Translations under genes and position numbers: made by a program
The notes under the pieces: generated by a model
Seen by the model: only the letters and a program-made list of their open reading frames with translations
The model's database searches: none
What the model was told of the DNA's origin: nothing
Assembly (NCBI RefSeq): GCF_900101815.1
Contig: NZ_FNAO01000001.1
Span: forward strand, 248,001 to 312,000
From: Pricia antarctica
GTDB lineage: Bacteria > Bacteroidota > Bacteroidia > Flavobacteriales > Flavobacteriaceae
Length of the DNA: 64,000 bases
Direction: 5' to 3'
Shown: positions 53,290 to 62,832 of the stretch, one piece after another
Numbering within the stretch: the stretch's first letter is position 1
Layout of the letters: each line of letters opens with the position of its first letter

Positions 53290-54459
53290 ATGCAACGGCT
53301 TAAATGCTGTGTGCTCATCCCTACGTTTAATAATATTGGAACTTTATCAAGAGTGCTGGATGGTGTTTTGGCAATGACACAAAACGTCGTTGTCATTAAT
53401 GACGGGGCGACCGATGGCACAGCGGAAATCTTGCACGCGTATTCCGAAATACATCAAGTACATCTTCCTAAAAACAAAGGAAAAGGCAACGCCTTAAAGA
53501 AAGGATTTCAAGAGGCGCTAAAACTGGGCTATGATTTTGCCGTAACCATAGATTCCGACGGGCAACATTTTCCCGAGGATATTCCCGTTTTTCTCAAAGC
53601 TTTACAACAAGAAGAAACCAAAAATGTGCTTTACATCGGGTCTCGCAATATGAAGCAACACGATGTTCCCGGATCCAGTAGTTTCGGCAACCGATTCTCA
53701 AATTTCTGGTTCTGGTTCGAAACCGGCACATGGCTTACCGATACCCAATGCGGCTACCGGTTGTATCCGCTCAAGGAAATCAAAAAATTAAACCTCTACA
53801 CGCCAAAATTCGAGTTTGAGATCGAAATCATTGTCAAGGCTGCCTGGAGCGGCACTTTGGTCAAAAATATTCCCGTAAAAATCTCGTATGATGACGTGGA
53901 AAGAGTTTCCCATTTTCGAAAAGGACCCGATTTTGCCCGTATTAGCGTACTGAACACTGTGTTCGTTTTCATAACGCTTTTCTACATCAAACCCCGGGAC
54001 TTCTTTCGAAAAATCCAGAAAAAAGGAATTCGAAACTTTTTGACCGAAGATATTTTGGGAAGCAAGGATTCTCCTAGAAAAAAAGCTCTTTCCATTGCTT
54101 TGGGGTTTTTTATCGGGCTGAGTCCGTTTTGGGGGCTACATACGTTATTGGTGCTCGGGCTGGCTTTTTTGTTCAAGTTGAACAAGGCGATAGCTTTTGC
54201 GTTTTCGAATATCAGCCTTCCGCCATTCATTCCTTTTGTACTGTATTTGAGTGTTCAGACGGGTGTTTGGATAACAGGGGAAGAGAATTTCTTTAACCTG
54301 GATACCATTATGGACAATCTTTTGGCAGTAAAGGGGTTGAAAACCTATCTTATAGGAAGTTTTGCTTTGGCAACAGTAGTTTCGATACTAACCGGAATTA
54401 TAGGCTATTTCGCCCTGACCCAAATCGCCAAACGAAAAATAGCCGTGGAAAATGGGTAA
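53290..54459 (+). CDS. GT2 glycosyltransferase fused to DUF2062 membrane domain
   Basis: 389 aa from the ATG at 53290 (MQRLKCCVLIPTFNN); the TTG 33 bases upstream is less likely. Residues 1-~220 are a dolichol-phosphate-mannose-synthase-like GT2 domain with FAVTIDSDGQHFPED (DxD) and TDTQCGYRLYPL. The C-terminal ~150 residues are DUF2062, with GFFIGLSPFWGLHTLLVLGLA and further hydrophobic helices. It should transfer a sugar to a lipid carrier at the inner membrane; sugar and acceptor unknown. Overlaps the MMPL gene by 8 bases. Confidence 0.88.
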   Translation: MQRLKCCVLIPTFNNIGTLSRVLDGVLAMTQNVVVINDGATDGTAEILHAYSEIHQVHLPKNKGKGNALKKGFQEALKLGYDFAVTIDSDGQHFPEDIPVFLKALQQEETKNVLYIGSRNMKQHDVPGSSSFGNRFSNFWFWFETGTWLTDTQCGYRLYPLKEIKKLNLYTPKFEFEIEIIVKAAWSGTLVKNIPVKISYDDVERVSHFRKGPDFARISVLNTVFVFITLFYIKPRDFFRKIQKKGIRNFLTEDILGSKDSPRKKALSIALGFFIGLSPFWGLHTLLVLGLAFLFKLNKAIAFAFSNISLPPFIPFVLYLSVQTGVWITGEENFFNLDTIMDNLLAVKGLKTYLIGSFALATVVSILTGIIGYFALTQIAKRKIAVENG

Positions 54460-57400
54460 TTTCTTTTTATGGGCCTACGAGACCATCGCCAAAAAACGAT
54501 GGGCGGTACTTTTGTGCCTATTGGGGTTTGTCGGCGTACTTCTGGGAATTGCGAGACAGATTGAATTTGATGATGATATATCCTCCCTAATTCCCGCCAA
54601 CGAAGAAACGCAGCGTACACTGCAAGTTCTGAAATCCATTGCGTTCACGGATAAAATCGTAGTCAATATTCGAAAAGGGGAAAAGGGCACAGTGGATGAT
54701 CTCACCCATTATGCCTCCGATTTTTTGGATAGCCTAGAAGCAAGCCAAAGCGAATTCATTAAAAATATTCAGGGAAGGGTCGCTTCCGAAGATGTATCCG
54801 AGACCCTTGATCTGGTCTACGAAAACCTTCCGCTTTTCTTGGAGGCTTCCGATTATGTGGCCATCCAAAATAAACTATCCCAAGACAGCATTGCAAAGAT
54901 TACCGCCGAGAACTACCGTACCTTGGTATCCCCGACCGGTATCGTTGCAAAAAAAAGTATCGTACGAGATCCGTTGGGACTATCGTTTATAGCCCTTAAA
55001 AAATTACGCCAACTTGGTATTGGGGAAGGTTTCAAACTCAAAAACGGATTTCTTCTCAATGATCGGGAAGAAAACATTCTACTTTTTATCACTCCTACAT
55101 TCGGTTCCGGCGAAACCAATAAAAACCTGCCCTTTTCAGAAGCGCTCTATTCCCTACAGGATGTTTTGAACGCCGCATATGGAAAAAAGGCCAGCAGTGA
55201 ATATTTCGGGGCGGCCCTGAGTGCTGTTTCCAACGCTAAGCAAATCGAACGCGACATAAAATTTACCGTGGGCATTGCACTGACCTTACTCATTGTTTTG
55301 CTCATCTTGTTCTATCGTAAACTGATCCTGCCGTTGATCCTCTTTTGCCCTACTCTTTTTGGGGGTTTGTTGGCCATCGCTATCCTATGCCTGATCCGTG
55401 ATAAAATTTCGGCCCTTTCTCTAGGTATCGGTGCCGTATTATTGGGCGTAACTTTGGATTACGGGTTGCACATTTTGACCCACATACGCAATGGAGAGGA
55501 TATGAAAAGCCTCTTTAAGGAAGTTGCGCCATCGGTAATGATCAGTAGCCTTACGACGGCCAGCGCTTTTCTCTGTTTGCTGTTTTTGGATTCGCAGGCC
55601 TTACAGGATCTGGGCCTGTTTGCGGCCATCAGTGTACTGGGTGCATCCGTCTTTGCACTACTTTTTATTCCCCAAGTGTACCAAGGCAAAAAAGCGCTGA
55701 CGGCCCAGAAAACGATACTGGATCGATGGGCCAATTTTGAATGGCATAAAAGCAAATGGGCTATCTCTGTATTGGCCATTCTTTTTGTCACCAGTATGTT
55801 TACCTATAACAAAGTCATCTTTGATCAAGATATTGCCAAGCTCAACTATGAGACCCAAGCCTTATTGGATGCCCGTGAACGCCTTGAAAAGCTGACGGAT
55901 ATCGGCTCGAAATCCCTTTACCTCTCCACCTACGGAGAGAACCTTCAGGAAGTTTTACAACGTAACGATAGTCTTTTCCTGCAACTAGAATATCTGAAAG
56001 AACACGGCAAGGTCATTAGTTTCGGATCTGTCGGCACCTTGGTAAAATCAAATCGTACGCAGCAGAAAAAAATCGAGGCTTGGCGACGGTTTTGGGATAC
56101 GGCGAAAATCGAATCCCTTAAAAACAATTTAACAAAGAGCGGGTCCGAATTGGGTTTTAAACCATCCACCTTTTCCCGGTTCTACTCCCTTTTAAATACC
56201 GATTTCGAACCTTTATTGCTTGCCGATCTGGCAGCAATCAAATCGTTTTCGGTCGACGATTATGTAGTCAACGATACAAACGGCACCACCATCACGTCTT
56301 TGGTAAAAGTCGATGATAGCAACACATCCGATGTTCGCGAACAGTTTGAAGATGTTCCCAATACCCTGCTTATCGATCGGCAAAACGTTAACGAGACTTT
56401 TTTGGGCCATCTCAAAAACGACTTTAACCGGCTGCTGGGCTACTCGCTTATCGTGGTGCTCTTGATTTTGTTCCTCTTTTACCGAAGCTTTACGTTGACG
56501 CTGGTTACCAGCATTCCTATTTTCGTTACCTGGTTTCTGACCGTGGGTATCATGGGAGTCTTCCATATCGAATTTAACATCTTCAATATCATCATCTGCA
56601 GTTTTATATTTGGACTGGGCGTCGATTACAGCATTTTTATGACCAACGGCCTTTTAACAGAATATCGCGCGGGCGAGAAGACCCTCGTAACCCACAAAAC
56701 ATCGATTATACTCTCCGTGATCACTACCATTGCCGGTATAGGGGTCTTGGTGTTTGCCAAGCATCCGGTGCTGTATACTGTTTCTGTGGTCTCGCTTATC
56801 GGTATCGGGTGTGCCCTGTTCGTCGCGTTTACCCTACAACCCCTATTGTTCCGGCTTTTTTTAGGGGATACCCACAAAAGACCCATTCAGCTAAGGGTTT
56901 TGATACAATCCCTTTTATCGTTCGCGTATTTTGATTTGGGCGGATTGCTGCTTTCCGTGTATTCATGGATTGTCCTAAAATTAAATCCTAGGGCAAGGGC
57001 AAAAAAACAGTTGGGGCTGCACAAGGTGACCTCGAAGTTTATGAAATCGGTGTTGTACACGAATCCTTTTGTAGCCAAAAAAGTAATCAATAACCACAAC
57101 GAAACTTTTAAAAAGCCAGCGATGCTCATCGCCAACCACACCTCCTTTTTAGATATTTTGGCCATGGGAATGCTGCACCCGAAATGCATCTATCTGGTCA
57201 AAGACCATGTTTATAATTCCAAAACGGTAGGCTATGCCGCCAGATTGCATGGGGCCTACCCCGTTTCGGGGGGCATTGAGGGGGGCGAGGCCTTCCTAGC
57301 GCAAAAATTGGAACAAGGCTTTTCCATCATTGCGTTTCCGGAAGGTACCCGTTCGGCGACGAACAAGATAGGGCGGTTCCACAAAGGCGCCTTTTATCTG

Positions 57401-58153
57401 GCGGAACAGCTAAATTTGGATATTTTGCCTATTTTGATACATGGCAGCTCCGAAGTCTCGCCCAAAGGGAGTTTTATCATCCGAAACGGTAGTATAACCG
57501 TCGAGATTTTACCAAGAATTTCACCGACTGATCCCCAGTTCGCAACAACCTACTCAAAACGGCCTAAAGAAATCGGCCAGTATTTTAGGTCGGAATTCCG
57601 CAGGCTGCGCGGCCAAATCGAAGACAAGACCTATTGGCACCAATTGATTTTGGACAACTATCGATTTAAAGGGGATACTCTTTACAAAGTGATTAAAAAG
57701 GACTTAAGGAATAATGCGGAAACCTATAAAAAGATTTTAGAAAATGTAGGCGTCACAGATATTATCGTCCATTTATCCAAAGATTTCGGACAATTAGATC
57801 TGCTTTTGGCCTTGGATTCCGTCGACCGGAAAGTCATCAGCTATCTCGAAAATCAGGAAGCTAGAGCAGTGTTGAAGAATAATTATTTGACCTATAATTA
57901 TAGCAAAATTAAGGTAGTGGATTCGGTGGAAGAGGCTTTGGGAAATACATCAAATGTTCTTATCCTCAATGTGGAGGGGTTTGATGTGAAATCCATTTCA
58001 AAGAAAGATTGGGATGAAATCACTATCTTGATTTTGTTGAAAGAAGTTAGAATGTTAGTTAAAGATGCCAAAACATTGGGATTTGAGATTGAAAAGGAAG
58101 GCAATCAGTACGTGGTTTTGGTTAAAGCCGCAGGCAAAAAAACAATACCTTAA
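54452..58153 (+). CDS. MMPL/RND exporter fused to PlsC-type acyltransferase and a third C-terminal domain
   Basis: 1233 aa. Residues 1-~830 form an MMPL/RND transporter: two repeats, each with one helix, a large periplasmic loop and five or six helices (for example FTVGIALTLLIVLLILFYRK and IFGLGVDYSIFMTNG). Residues ~850-1080 are a 1-acylglycerol-3-phosphate acyltransferase (PlsC) domain with NHTSFLD (NHX4D, near 895) and FPEGTRSATN (near 962). The last ~130 residues look like a Rossmann or methyltransferase-like remnant (VTDIIVHLSKDFGQLDLLLA). It may acylate a pigment precursor and export the product across the inner membrane. Confidence 0.9.
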   Translation: MGNFFLWAYETIAKKRWAVLLCLLGFVGVLLGIARQIEFDDDISSLIPANEETQRTLQVLKSIAFTDKIVVNIRKGEKGTVDDLTHYASDFLDSLEASQSEFIKNIQGRVASEDVSETLDLVYENLPLFLEASDYVAIQNKLSQDSIAKITAENYRTLVSPTGIVAKKSIVRDPLGLSFIALKKLRQLGIGEGFKLKNGFLLNDREENILLFITPTFGSGETNKNLPFSEALYSLQDVLNAAYGKKASSEYFGAALSAVSNAKQIERDIKFTVGIALTLLIVLLILFYRKLILPLILFCPTLFGGLLAIAILCLIRDKISALSLGIGAVLLGVTLDYGLHILTHIRNGEDMKSLFKEVAPSVMISSLTTASAFLCLLFLDSQALQDLGLFAAISVLGASVFALLFIPQVYQGKKALTAQKTILDRWANFEWHKSKWAISVLAILFVTSMFTYNKVIFDQDIAKLNYETQALLDARERLEKLTDIGSKSLYLSTYGENLQEVLQRNDSLFLQLEYLKEHGKVISFGSVGTLVKSNRTQQKKIEAWRRFWDTAKIESLKNNLTKSGSELGFKPSTFSRFYSLLNTDFEPLLLADLAAIKSFSVDDYVVNDTNGTTITSLVKVDDSNTSDVREQFEDVPNTLLIDRQNVNETFLGHLKNDFNRLLGYSLIVVLLILFLFYRSFTLTLVTSIPIFVTWFLTVGIMGVFHIEFNIFNIIICSFIFGLGVDYSIFMTNGLLTEYRAGEKTLVTHKTSIILSVITTIAGIGVLVFAKHPVLYTVSVVSLIGIGCALFVAFTLQPLLFRLFLGDTHKRPIQLRVLIQSLLSFAYFDLGGLLLSVYSWIVLKLNPRARAKKQLGLHKVTSKFMKSVLYTNPFVAKKVINNHNETFKKPAMLIANHTSFLDILAMGMLHPKCIYLVKDHVYNSKTVGYAARLHGAYPVSGGIEGGEAFLAQKLEQGFSIIAFPEGTRSATNKIGRFHKGAFYLAEQLNLDILPILIHGSSEVSPKGSFIIRNGSITVEILPRISPTDPQFATTYSKRPKEIGQYFRSEFRRLRGQIEDKTYWHQLILDNYRFKGDTLYKVIKKDLRNNAETYKKILENVGVTDIIVHLSKDFGQLDLLLALDSVDRKVISYLENQEARAVLKNNYLTYNYSKIKVVDSVEEALGNTSNVLILNVEGFDVKSISKKDWDEITILILLKEVRMLVKDAKTLGFEIEKEGNQYVVLVKAAGKKTIP

Positions 58154-58403
58154 AAACGGCTTTAGCCAAAAATAGGCATCCCAACTGCTTGACCTTTATG
58201 CCTTCGGCCGAAAATCAAACCTTTATCGTTTGCTGCAAGCCCTTTTAATCATTGAGGCCTAGTCAATGAGCTTTTCGAAGTTCAGCACTCGTTTTTTGCA
58301 TTTCGATTTTAGGTAAACCATCATCGACAAATAAGATGAACGATGTTACCGGCAAAAGCGACGTAACGTACAAATCTTGCCTGCCGTTGACCATCAAGCT
58401 GAA

Positions 58404-58432
58404 TTGTCAAAATTATCCTTATTTTGTCAAAG
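58404..58432. promoter_or_regulatory. direct repeat TTGTCAAA before the CrtI-like gene
   Basis: TTGTCAAAA (58404-58412) and TTGTCAAAG (58424-58432) start exactly 20 bases apart, two helical turns, in the 290-base gap before the ATG at 58444. They could be activator half-sites; the rest of the gap (58154-58403) shows nothing I can name. Confidence 0.3.
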
Positions 58433-58443
58433 TTTCGAAAACC

Positions 58444-59985
58444 ATGAAAAAACAGTACGACATCGTAATTATAGGCAGCGGAATGGGGGGTCTGGTCGCG
58501 GCCAATATTCTGGCGCGCGAGGGGAAGTCCGTGTGTGTGCTCGAAAAGAACAATCAGTTCGGGGGCAACCTGCAGACATTTGTGCGTGAAAGGACCATTT
58601 TCGATACTGGGGTTCATTATCTGGGTGGACTTTCGGAAGGCCAAAATCTCTACCGTTACTTCGATTATCTTGATATTTTAGAAGGATTGCATTTTAAAAA
58701 GCTCGACGAAGATGGTTTTGACAAGATTACTTTTGATGACGATGATACAGAATATCCCCATGCACAGGGATATGAGAATTTTGCATCCCGCTTAACGTTA
58801 AAATTTCCGGAAGATGCTGATGCAATTCAGGCCTATTGCAACAAATTACAGGAAGTCTGCCAAAAATTCCCGCTTTACAACCTTGAAGCCGGCAAGCCCT
58901 ACCATCAAGATTCTGATCTGTTCGCCCTTGGAGCAAAATCGTATATCGATGCATTGACTGAAAACAAACGTTTACGTGCGGTACTGGCCGGTTCCAACCT
59001 CTTGTACGCGGGCGACCCTGATAAAACGCCCTTTTATGTACATGCGCTTTCGGTCAACTCGTTTATAGAAAGCTCCTACCGCTGCGCCGATGGAGGAAGT
59101 CAAATCACCAAATTGCTTATCCGTAGGTTAAAGGAAAACGGAGGAAATGCTTTAAAGCACCAAGAAGTCATTAGTATCAATGTAGCCGATAAAAAAGTAG
59201 TTTCCGTAACGACCCAAACGGGACAGAAAATCAAAGGCGACCTTTTCATCTCGAATATCGATCCGAAAAATACCCTGAACCTTACCGAAGGCGTACCGTT
59301 CAGAAAATCGTTTACCCAACGCATCGAAGAAATGGAAAGCACCATTTCCGCCTTTAGCATTCATATTGTACTAAAACCGAAGTCGTTTAATTACCTGAAC
59401 CACAATTACTACCACTCCAAAGACCTCGACGCCGTTTGGAACGGCCACAAATACACCCAAGAGAATTGGCCCTTGGGATACATGGTTTCCATGGGCGTCC
59501 GTAAAAATCAAGACCAATGGGGCGAACAGTTGACCGCCATAGCCTATATGCGTTTTGAGGAGGTAACCCCGTGGGCGAGAACATTCAATACGGTCGCCAA
59601 CAAAAATGATCGGGGCGAGACCTATGCGGAGTTCAAAAAGAAAAAGACGGAGGTTTTTTTGAACGAATTGGAGAAGAAATTCCCGAATATCCGGGATTGC
59701 ATCCAATCCATCCACACGTCGACGCCCTTGTCGTATCGTGATTATATCGGTTGCCACCGGGGTTCAATGTATGGCTATGTAAAAGATGTAGAGAATCCGT
59801 TAAAATCCTTCATCGCGCCCCGGACAAAATTAGAAAATCTGTATTTTACCGGACAAAGCCTTAATATGCACGGTATTCTAGGGGTAACCATCAGTGGGGT
59901 AGTCACATGCTCGGAAATTTTGGGTGCAGACTATCTGTTGGACAAAATAGTGGCAGGTAGTGAAAAAGTAAGCGGTAAGCGGTAA
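58444..59985 (+). CDS. CrtI/phytoene desaturase-like FAD oxidoreductase of the pigment cluster
   Basis: 513 aa from the ATG at 58444; the 36-residue upstream extension is not conserved-looking. The FAD motif IIGSGMGGLVAANILAREGK is at the N-terminus, followed by GGNLQTF, and LENLYFTGQSLNMHGILG closes the FAD site. It resembles carotenoid desaturases and retinol saturases, so it could alter polyene double bonds. The last codons (VSGKR) are encoded by the first units of the heptamer array, and the stop TAA lies inside it. Confidence 0.87.
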   Translation: MKKQYDIVIIGSGMGGLVAANILAREGKSVCVLEKNNQFGGNLQTFVRERTIFDTGVHYLGGLSEGQNLYRYFDYLDILEGLHFKKLDEDGFDKITFDDDDTEYPHAQGYENFASRLTLKFPEDADAIQAYCNKLQEVCQKFPLYNLEAGKPYHQDSDLFALGAKSYIDALTENKRLRAVLAGSNLLYAGDPDKTPFYVHALSVNSFIESSYRCADGGSQITKLLIRRLKENGGNALKHQEVISINVADKKVVSVTTQTGQKIKGDLFISNIDPKNTLNLTEGVPFRKSFTQRIEEMESTISAFSIHIVLKPKSFNYLNHNYYHSKDLDAVWNGHKYTQENWPLGYMVSMGVRKNQDQWGEQLTAIAYMRFEEVTPWARTFNTVANKNDRGETYAEFKKKKTEVFLNELEKKFPNIRDCIQSIHTSTPLSYRDYIGCHRGSMYGYVKDVENPLKSFIAPRTKLENLYFTGQSLNMHGILGVTISGVVTCSEILGADYLLDKIVAGSEKVSGKR

Positions 59986-60064
59986 GCGGTAAGCGGTAAG
60001 CGGTAAGCGGTAAGCGGTAAGCGGTAAGCGGTAAGCGGTAAGCGGTAAGCGGTAAGCGGTAAGC
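59968..60064. repeat. 13.9 perfect copies of the heptamer GTAAGCG
   Basis: 97 bases made of GTAAGCG without any mismatch. The array begins inside the last codons of the CrtI-like gene, contains its stop codon at 59983-59985, and ends 72 bases before the ATG of the cupin-like gene. It is the cleanest tandem array in the window. Confidence 0.97.
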
Positions 60065-60136
60065 AAAAATGAATAACTGAACCTTTTAAAATCTCGTAAA
60101 TTCATAAAATTATAAACTTTTTTCGATACTTGAACT

Positions 60137-61021
60137 ATGGGACAATTCACAACCACCCCCGTTGACCGGGTAGAAAATATATCAAAAGCAGATTTTGTAA
60201 AAAACTATTACAGACCGCAAAAACCTGTTCTGATTACCGGGCTGACCAAAAAATGGCCTGCCTACACGAAGTGGAAGCTCGATTACATTCAAGAACGTGC
60301 AGGCGACCAGATCGTACCGCTCTACGACAACGAACCCGCCAAGGACAAAGAAAGTGTGTACGCCCCTAAGAGGGAGATGAAACTCTACGATTACATCGAA
60401 ATATTAAAAACCCGGCCGACCGACTTGCGAATTTTCTTCTATGAAATCTTAAAGAAAATGCCGGAACTCCTGAACGATTTTGACTACCCCGACATCGGTC
60501 TAAAATTCTTTAAAAGACTGCCCGCCCTATTCTTTGGTGGGGGCAGATCAAAAGTCTTTATGCATTACGATATTGACTTGCCCGATAGCATGCATTTCCA
60601 CTTTGACGGTGACAAGGTTGTCAATCTGTTCTCGCCCGAACAGACGAAATTTTTATATCGGATACCCTTTTCGATTCACAATCTCGAAGATATCGATATG
60701 GATAATCCCGATTTTAAAAAATATCCGGCCCTGCAATACGCCCAGTGCGTTCGTGCCGAGATGCAACACGGCGATGCGCTCTATATGCCGAGCGGCTACT
60801 GGCACAGCATCCGTTACCTGAACGGTGGCTTTTCGATGACCCTTCGCGCATTACCACGGCATCCCGTACGATTTGCGAATATGCTATACAATGTGGTCAT
60901 CATGCGAAACTTTGATAACTTTACCCGAAAATACTGGGGCCAAAAATGGTTGGATTATAAGGATGGCCTGGCGGTCAAAAAGACGGAGCGGAATTTAAAA
61001 ACTAAAGAACATCTGACTTGA
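60137..61021 (+). CDS. cupin/JmjC-like Fe(II)/2-oxoglutarate oxygenase
   Basis: 294 aa, cupin_8/FIH-like. The iron-binding HxD is His143-Tyr-Asp145 in VFMHYDIDLPD and the distal His is His223 in MPSGYWHSIRYLNGG. KPVLITGLTKKWPAYTKW near the N-terminus is the usual family opening. Such enzymes hydroxylate proteins or small molecules. In this cluster a role in tailoring the pigment is possible. Gene order CrtI-like, cupin, C45, ligase suggests one transcript. Confidence 0.85.
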   Translation: MGQFTTTPVDRVENISKADFVKNYYRPQKPVLITGLTKKWPAYTKWKLDYIQERAGDQIVPLYDNEPAKDKESVYAPKREMKLYDYIEILKTRPTDLRIFFYEILKKMPELLNDFDYPDIGLKFFKRLPALFFGGGRSKVFMHYDIDLPDSMHFHFDGDKVVNLFSPEQTKFLYRIPFSIHNLEDIDMDNPDFKKYPALQYAQCVRAEMQHGDALYMPSGYWHSIRYLNGGFSMTLRALPRHPVRFANMLYNVVIMRNFDNFTRKYWGQKWLDYKDGLAVKKTERNLKTKEHLT

Positions 61022-61066
61022 AAAGAACCTGCCTTCCGTGGAGACAGGTTTAGGAATTATACATCT

Positions 61067-62803
61067 ATGAGTTTATCCAATCGGTTTTGCCTTGTACAAC
61101 TAATACCTTTCCCTTCCTTCATCGGGACTAGGCTAGGCTGGTGCACAATCCTTCAAAAAATTCAATTATTTGGAGTACTGCTTTTGATCCTAAGCTCTTG
61201 CGGTGTCAAAAAATCCTTGCACGATATACCGAACGTAAGCCAATACGAATCCGAAATCCCTGAGCGAACAAAACGTAACGACTCCACTTTCACATTGGGC
61301 AATGATTTTCTGACCAAGAACCGACAGGGTCAATGGGAGTTATATGTCAGCGGTAATCCGTACGAGCTCGGATTAAAAACAGGGAGCCTAACCCAAGAAC
61401 TCTTTAACCAACAGGAAAAGATTTTTGTCAAGAAAATTGATGAACTTGTTCCGTCTAAAGGCAAACAAAAACTACTCCGAAAGTTTTTGGCCTGGTTCAA
61501 CCGTAAAATGTATCGCAACATCGACGAGCAATACAAAGCAGAAATCTATGGAATGTCGCAGTATGCCTCAAAAGATTTCGACTATATCGCTAAACCCTAT
61601 CAAAGGGTCATGTACTTTCACGGGGCACATGACATAGGCCATGCCCTGCAAGACCTAGCCTTGGTCGGCTGTTCCAGTTTCGCCGCATGGGGCGACCATA
61701 CCGAGGACGGCAAAATGATTATCGGCCGCAACTTCGATTTCTATGTGGGGGATGAATTCGCCAAGAATAAGATTATCACATTTGTCGAACCCGATCAAGG
61801 ACATAAGTTTATGTCAGTCGCTTGGGGTGGATTTATCGGGGTACTATCGGGAATGAACGACCAGGGCCTGACCGTCACAATCAATGCGGGGAAATCAAAA
61901 TTTCCGTTGGTCGCCAAAACTCCCATATCACTGGTTACCCGAGAAATCTTACAATACGCGTCGACAATTGAAGAGGCAATAGCCATTGCCAAAAAACGGG
62001 AAGTCTTTGTCTCGGAATCCATTTTCGTTGGAAGTGCCAAAGATAAGCGAGCGGCCAGTATCGAGGTATCACCGCATAATTTTGGCGTTTACGAAGTCGA
62101 AAGCTCGAACCAATTGATTTGTTCCAACCATTTTCAGAGTGCGGCCTACGTCAACGACAAAAAAAATCAAAAACACATACTCGAAAGTCATTCGCAGTAC
62201 CGGTACGAGCGGATGGAAGAGCTGCTGGACGAAAAGCCTAAAATAACTCCCAAAATTGCCGTTGACATCCTTCGTGATAAAAAAGGCCTTGATGAAAAGC
62301 ACATCGGTTACGGTAACGAAAAGGCACTGAACCAATTGTTGGCGCACCACGGCATTGTTTTCCAACCTGAAGACTTGAAAGTGTGGGTATCCAGCAACCC
62401 GTATCAATTGGGGGAGTTCGTGGCCTACGACCTTAAAGAAATTTTCGGTAAAAAGGATGGTGATGGTAGGGTAAAATCGATGTCCGAAGACGAATTGAAC
62501 ATTCCTAAAGACCCTTTTGTTAATACTTTGGCCTATCAACACTATATGGATTATCGGAAGCTCCGAAAACAAATTGTAGATGAGATTTCTTCGGATGGAC
62601 ATGTGGGACAAAATCTGCTGCAAAAATTTATCCTCTTAAACCCGGATTTTTGGGAAGCATACTACCTAGTCGGGAAGTACAACTATGAAAAAGGTTATGA
62701 CCGCTTGGCCCTGAACGCTTTTTTGGAAGCCGAGGCCAAAGAAATCACCACCGTTCCGGACCGGAAAGAAATAGAGCATTATATTCGCAAGTTAAAACGG
62801 TGA
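61067..62803 (+). CDS. C45 (acyl-CoA:6-APA acyltransferase-like) Ntn-hydrolase, lipoprotein
   Basis: 578 aa. A lipobox LILSSC puts the lipid on Cys45; the 30 residues before the hydrophobic run are long for a signal peptide, so a later non-ATG start is possible. The Ntn nucleophile is likely Cys202 in LVGCSSFAAWGDHTEDGK, where self-cleavage would occur. IIGRNFDFYVG is a further family motif. C45 enzymes hydrolyse or transfer acyl-amide bonds. In a pigment cluster it could be an acyltransferase or hydrolase at the envelope. The next start overlaps or lies 29 bases downstream. Confidence 0.85.
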   Translation: MSLSNRFCLVQLIPFPSFIGTRLGWCTILQKIQLFGVLLLILSSCGVKKSLHDIPNVSQYESEIPERTKRNDSTFTLGNDFLTKNRQGQWELYVSGNPYELGLKTGSLTQELFNQQEKIFVKKIDELVPSKGKQKLLRKFLAWFNRKMYRNIDEQYKAEIYGMSQYASKDFDYIAKPYQRVMYFHGAHDIGHALQDLALVGCSSFAAWGDHTEDGKMIIGRNFDFYVGDEFAKNKIITFVEPDQGHKFMSVAWGGFIGVLSGMNDQGLTVTINAGKSKFPLVAKTPISLVTREILQYASTIEEAIAIAKKREVFVSESIFVGSAKDKRAASIEVSPHNFGVYEVESSNQLICSNHFQSAAYVNDKKNQKHILESHSQYRYERMEELLDEKPKITPKIAVDILRDKKGLDEKHIGYGNEKALNQLLAHHGIVFQPEDLKVWVSSNPYQLGEFVAYDLKEIFGKKDGDGRVKSMSEDELNIPKDPFVNTLAYQHYMDYRKLRKQIVDEISSDGHVGQNLLQKFILLNPDFWEAYYLVGKYNYEKGYDRLALNAFLEAEAKEITTVPDRKEIEHYIRKLKR

Positions 62804-62832
62804 AAGAAATTAGTAGATATGGATTGTTTCAC

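Noticed and set aside
59968-60064. CRISPR array
   Set aside because: Units are directly adjacent 7-mers without spacers, and no cas genes are present.
59878-60156. minus-strand frame encoding repeated LTAYRLP
   Set aside because: Artefact of translating the GTAAGCG heptamer array; three-fold heptamers keep all frames periodic.
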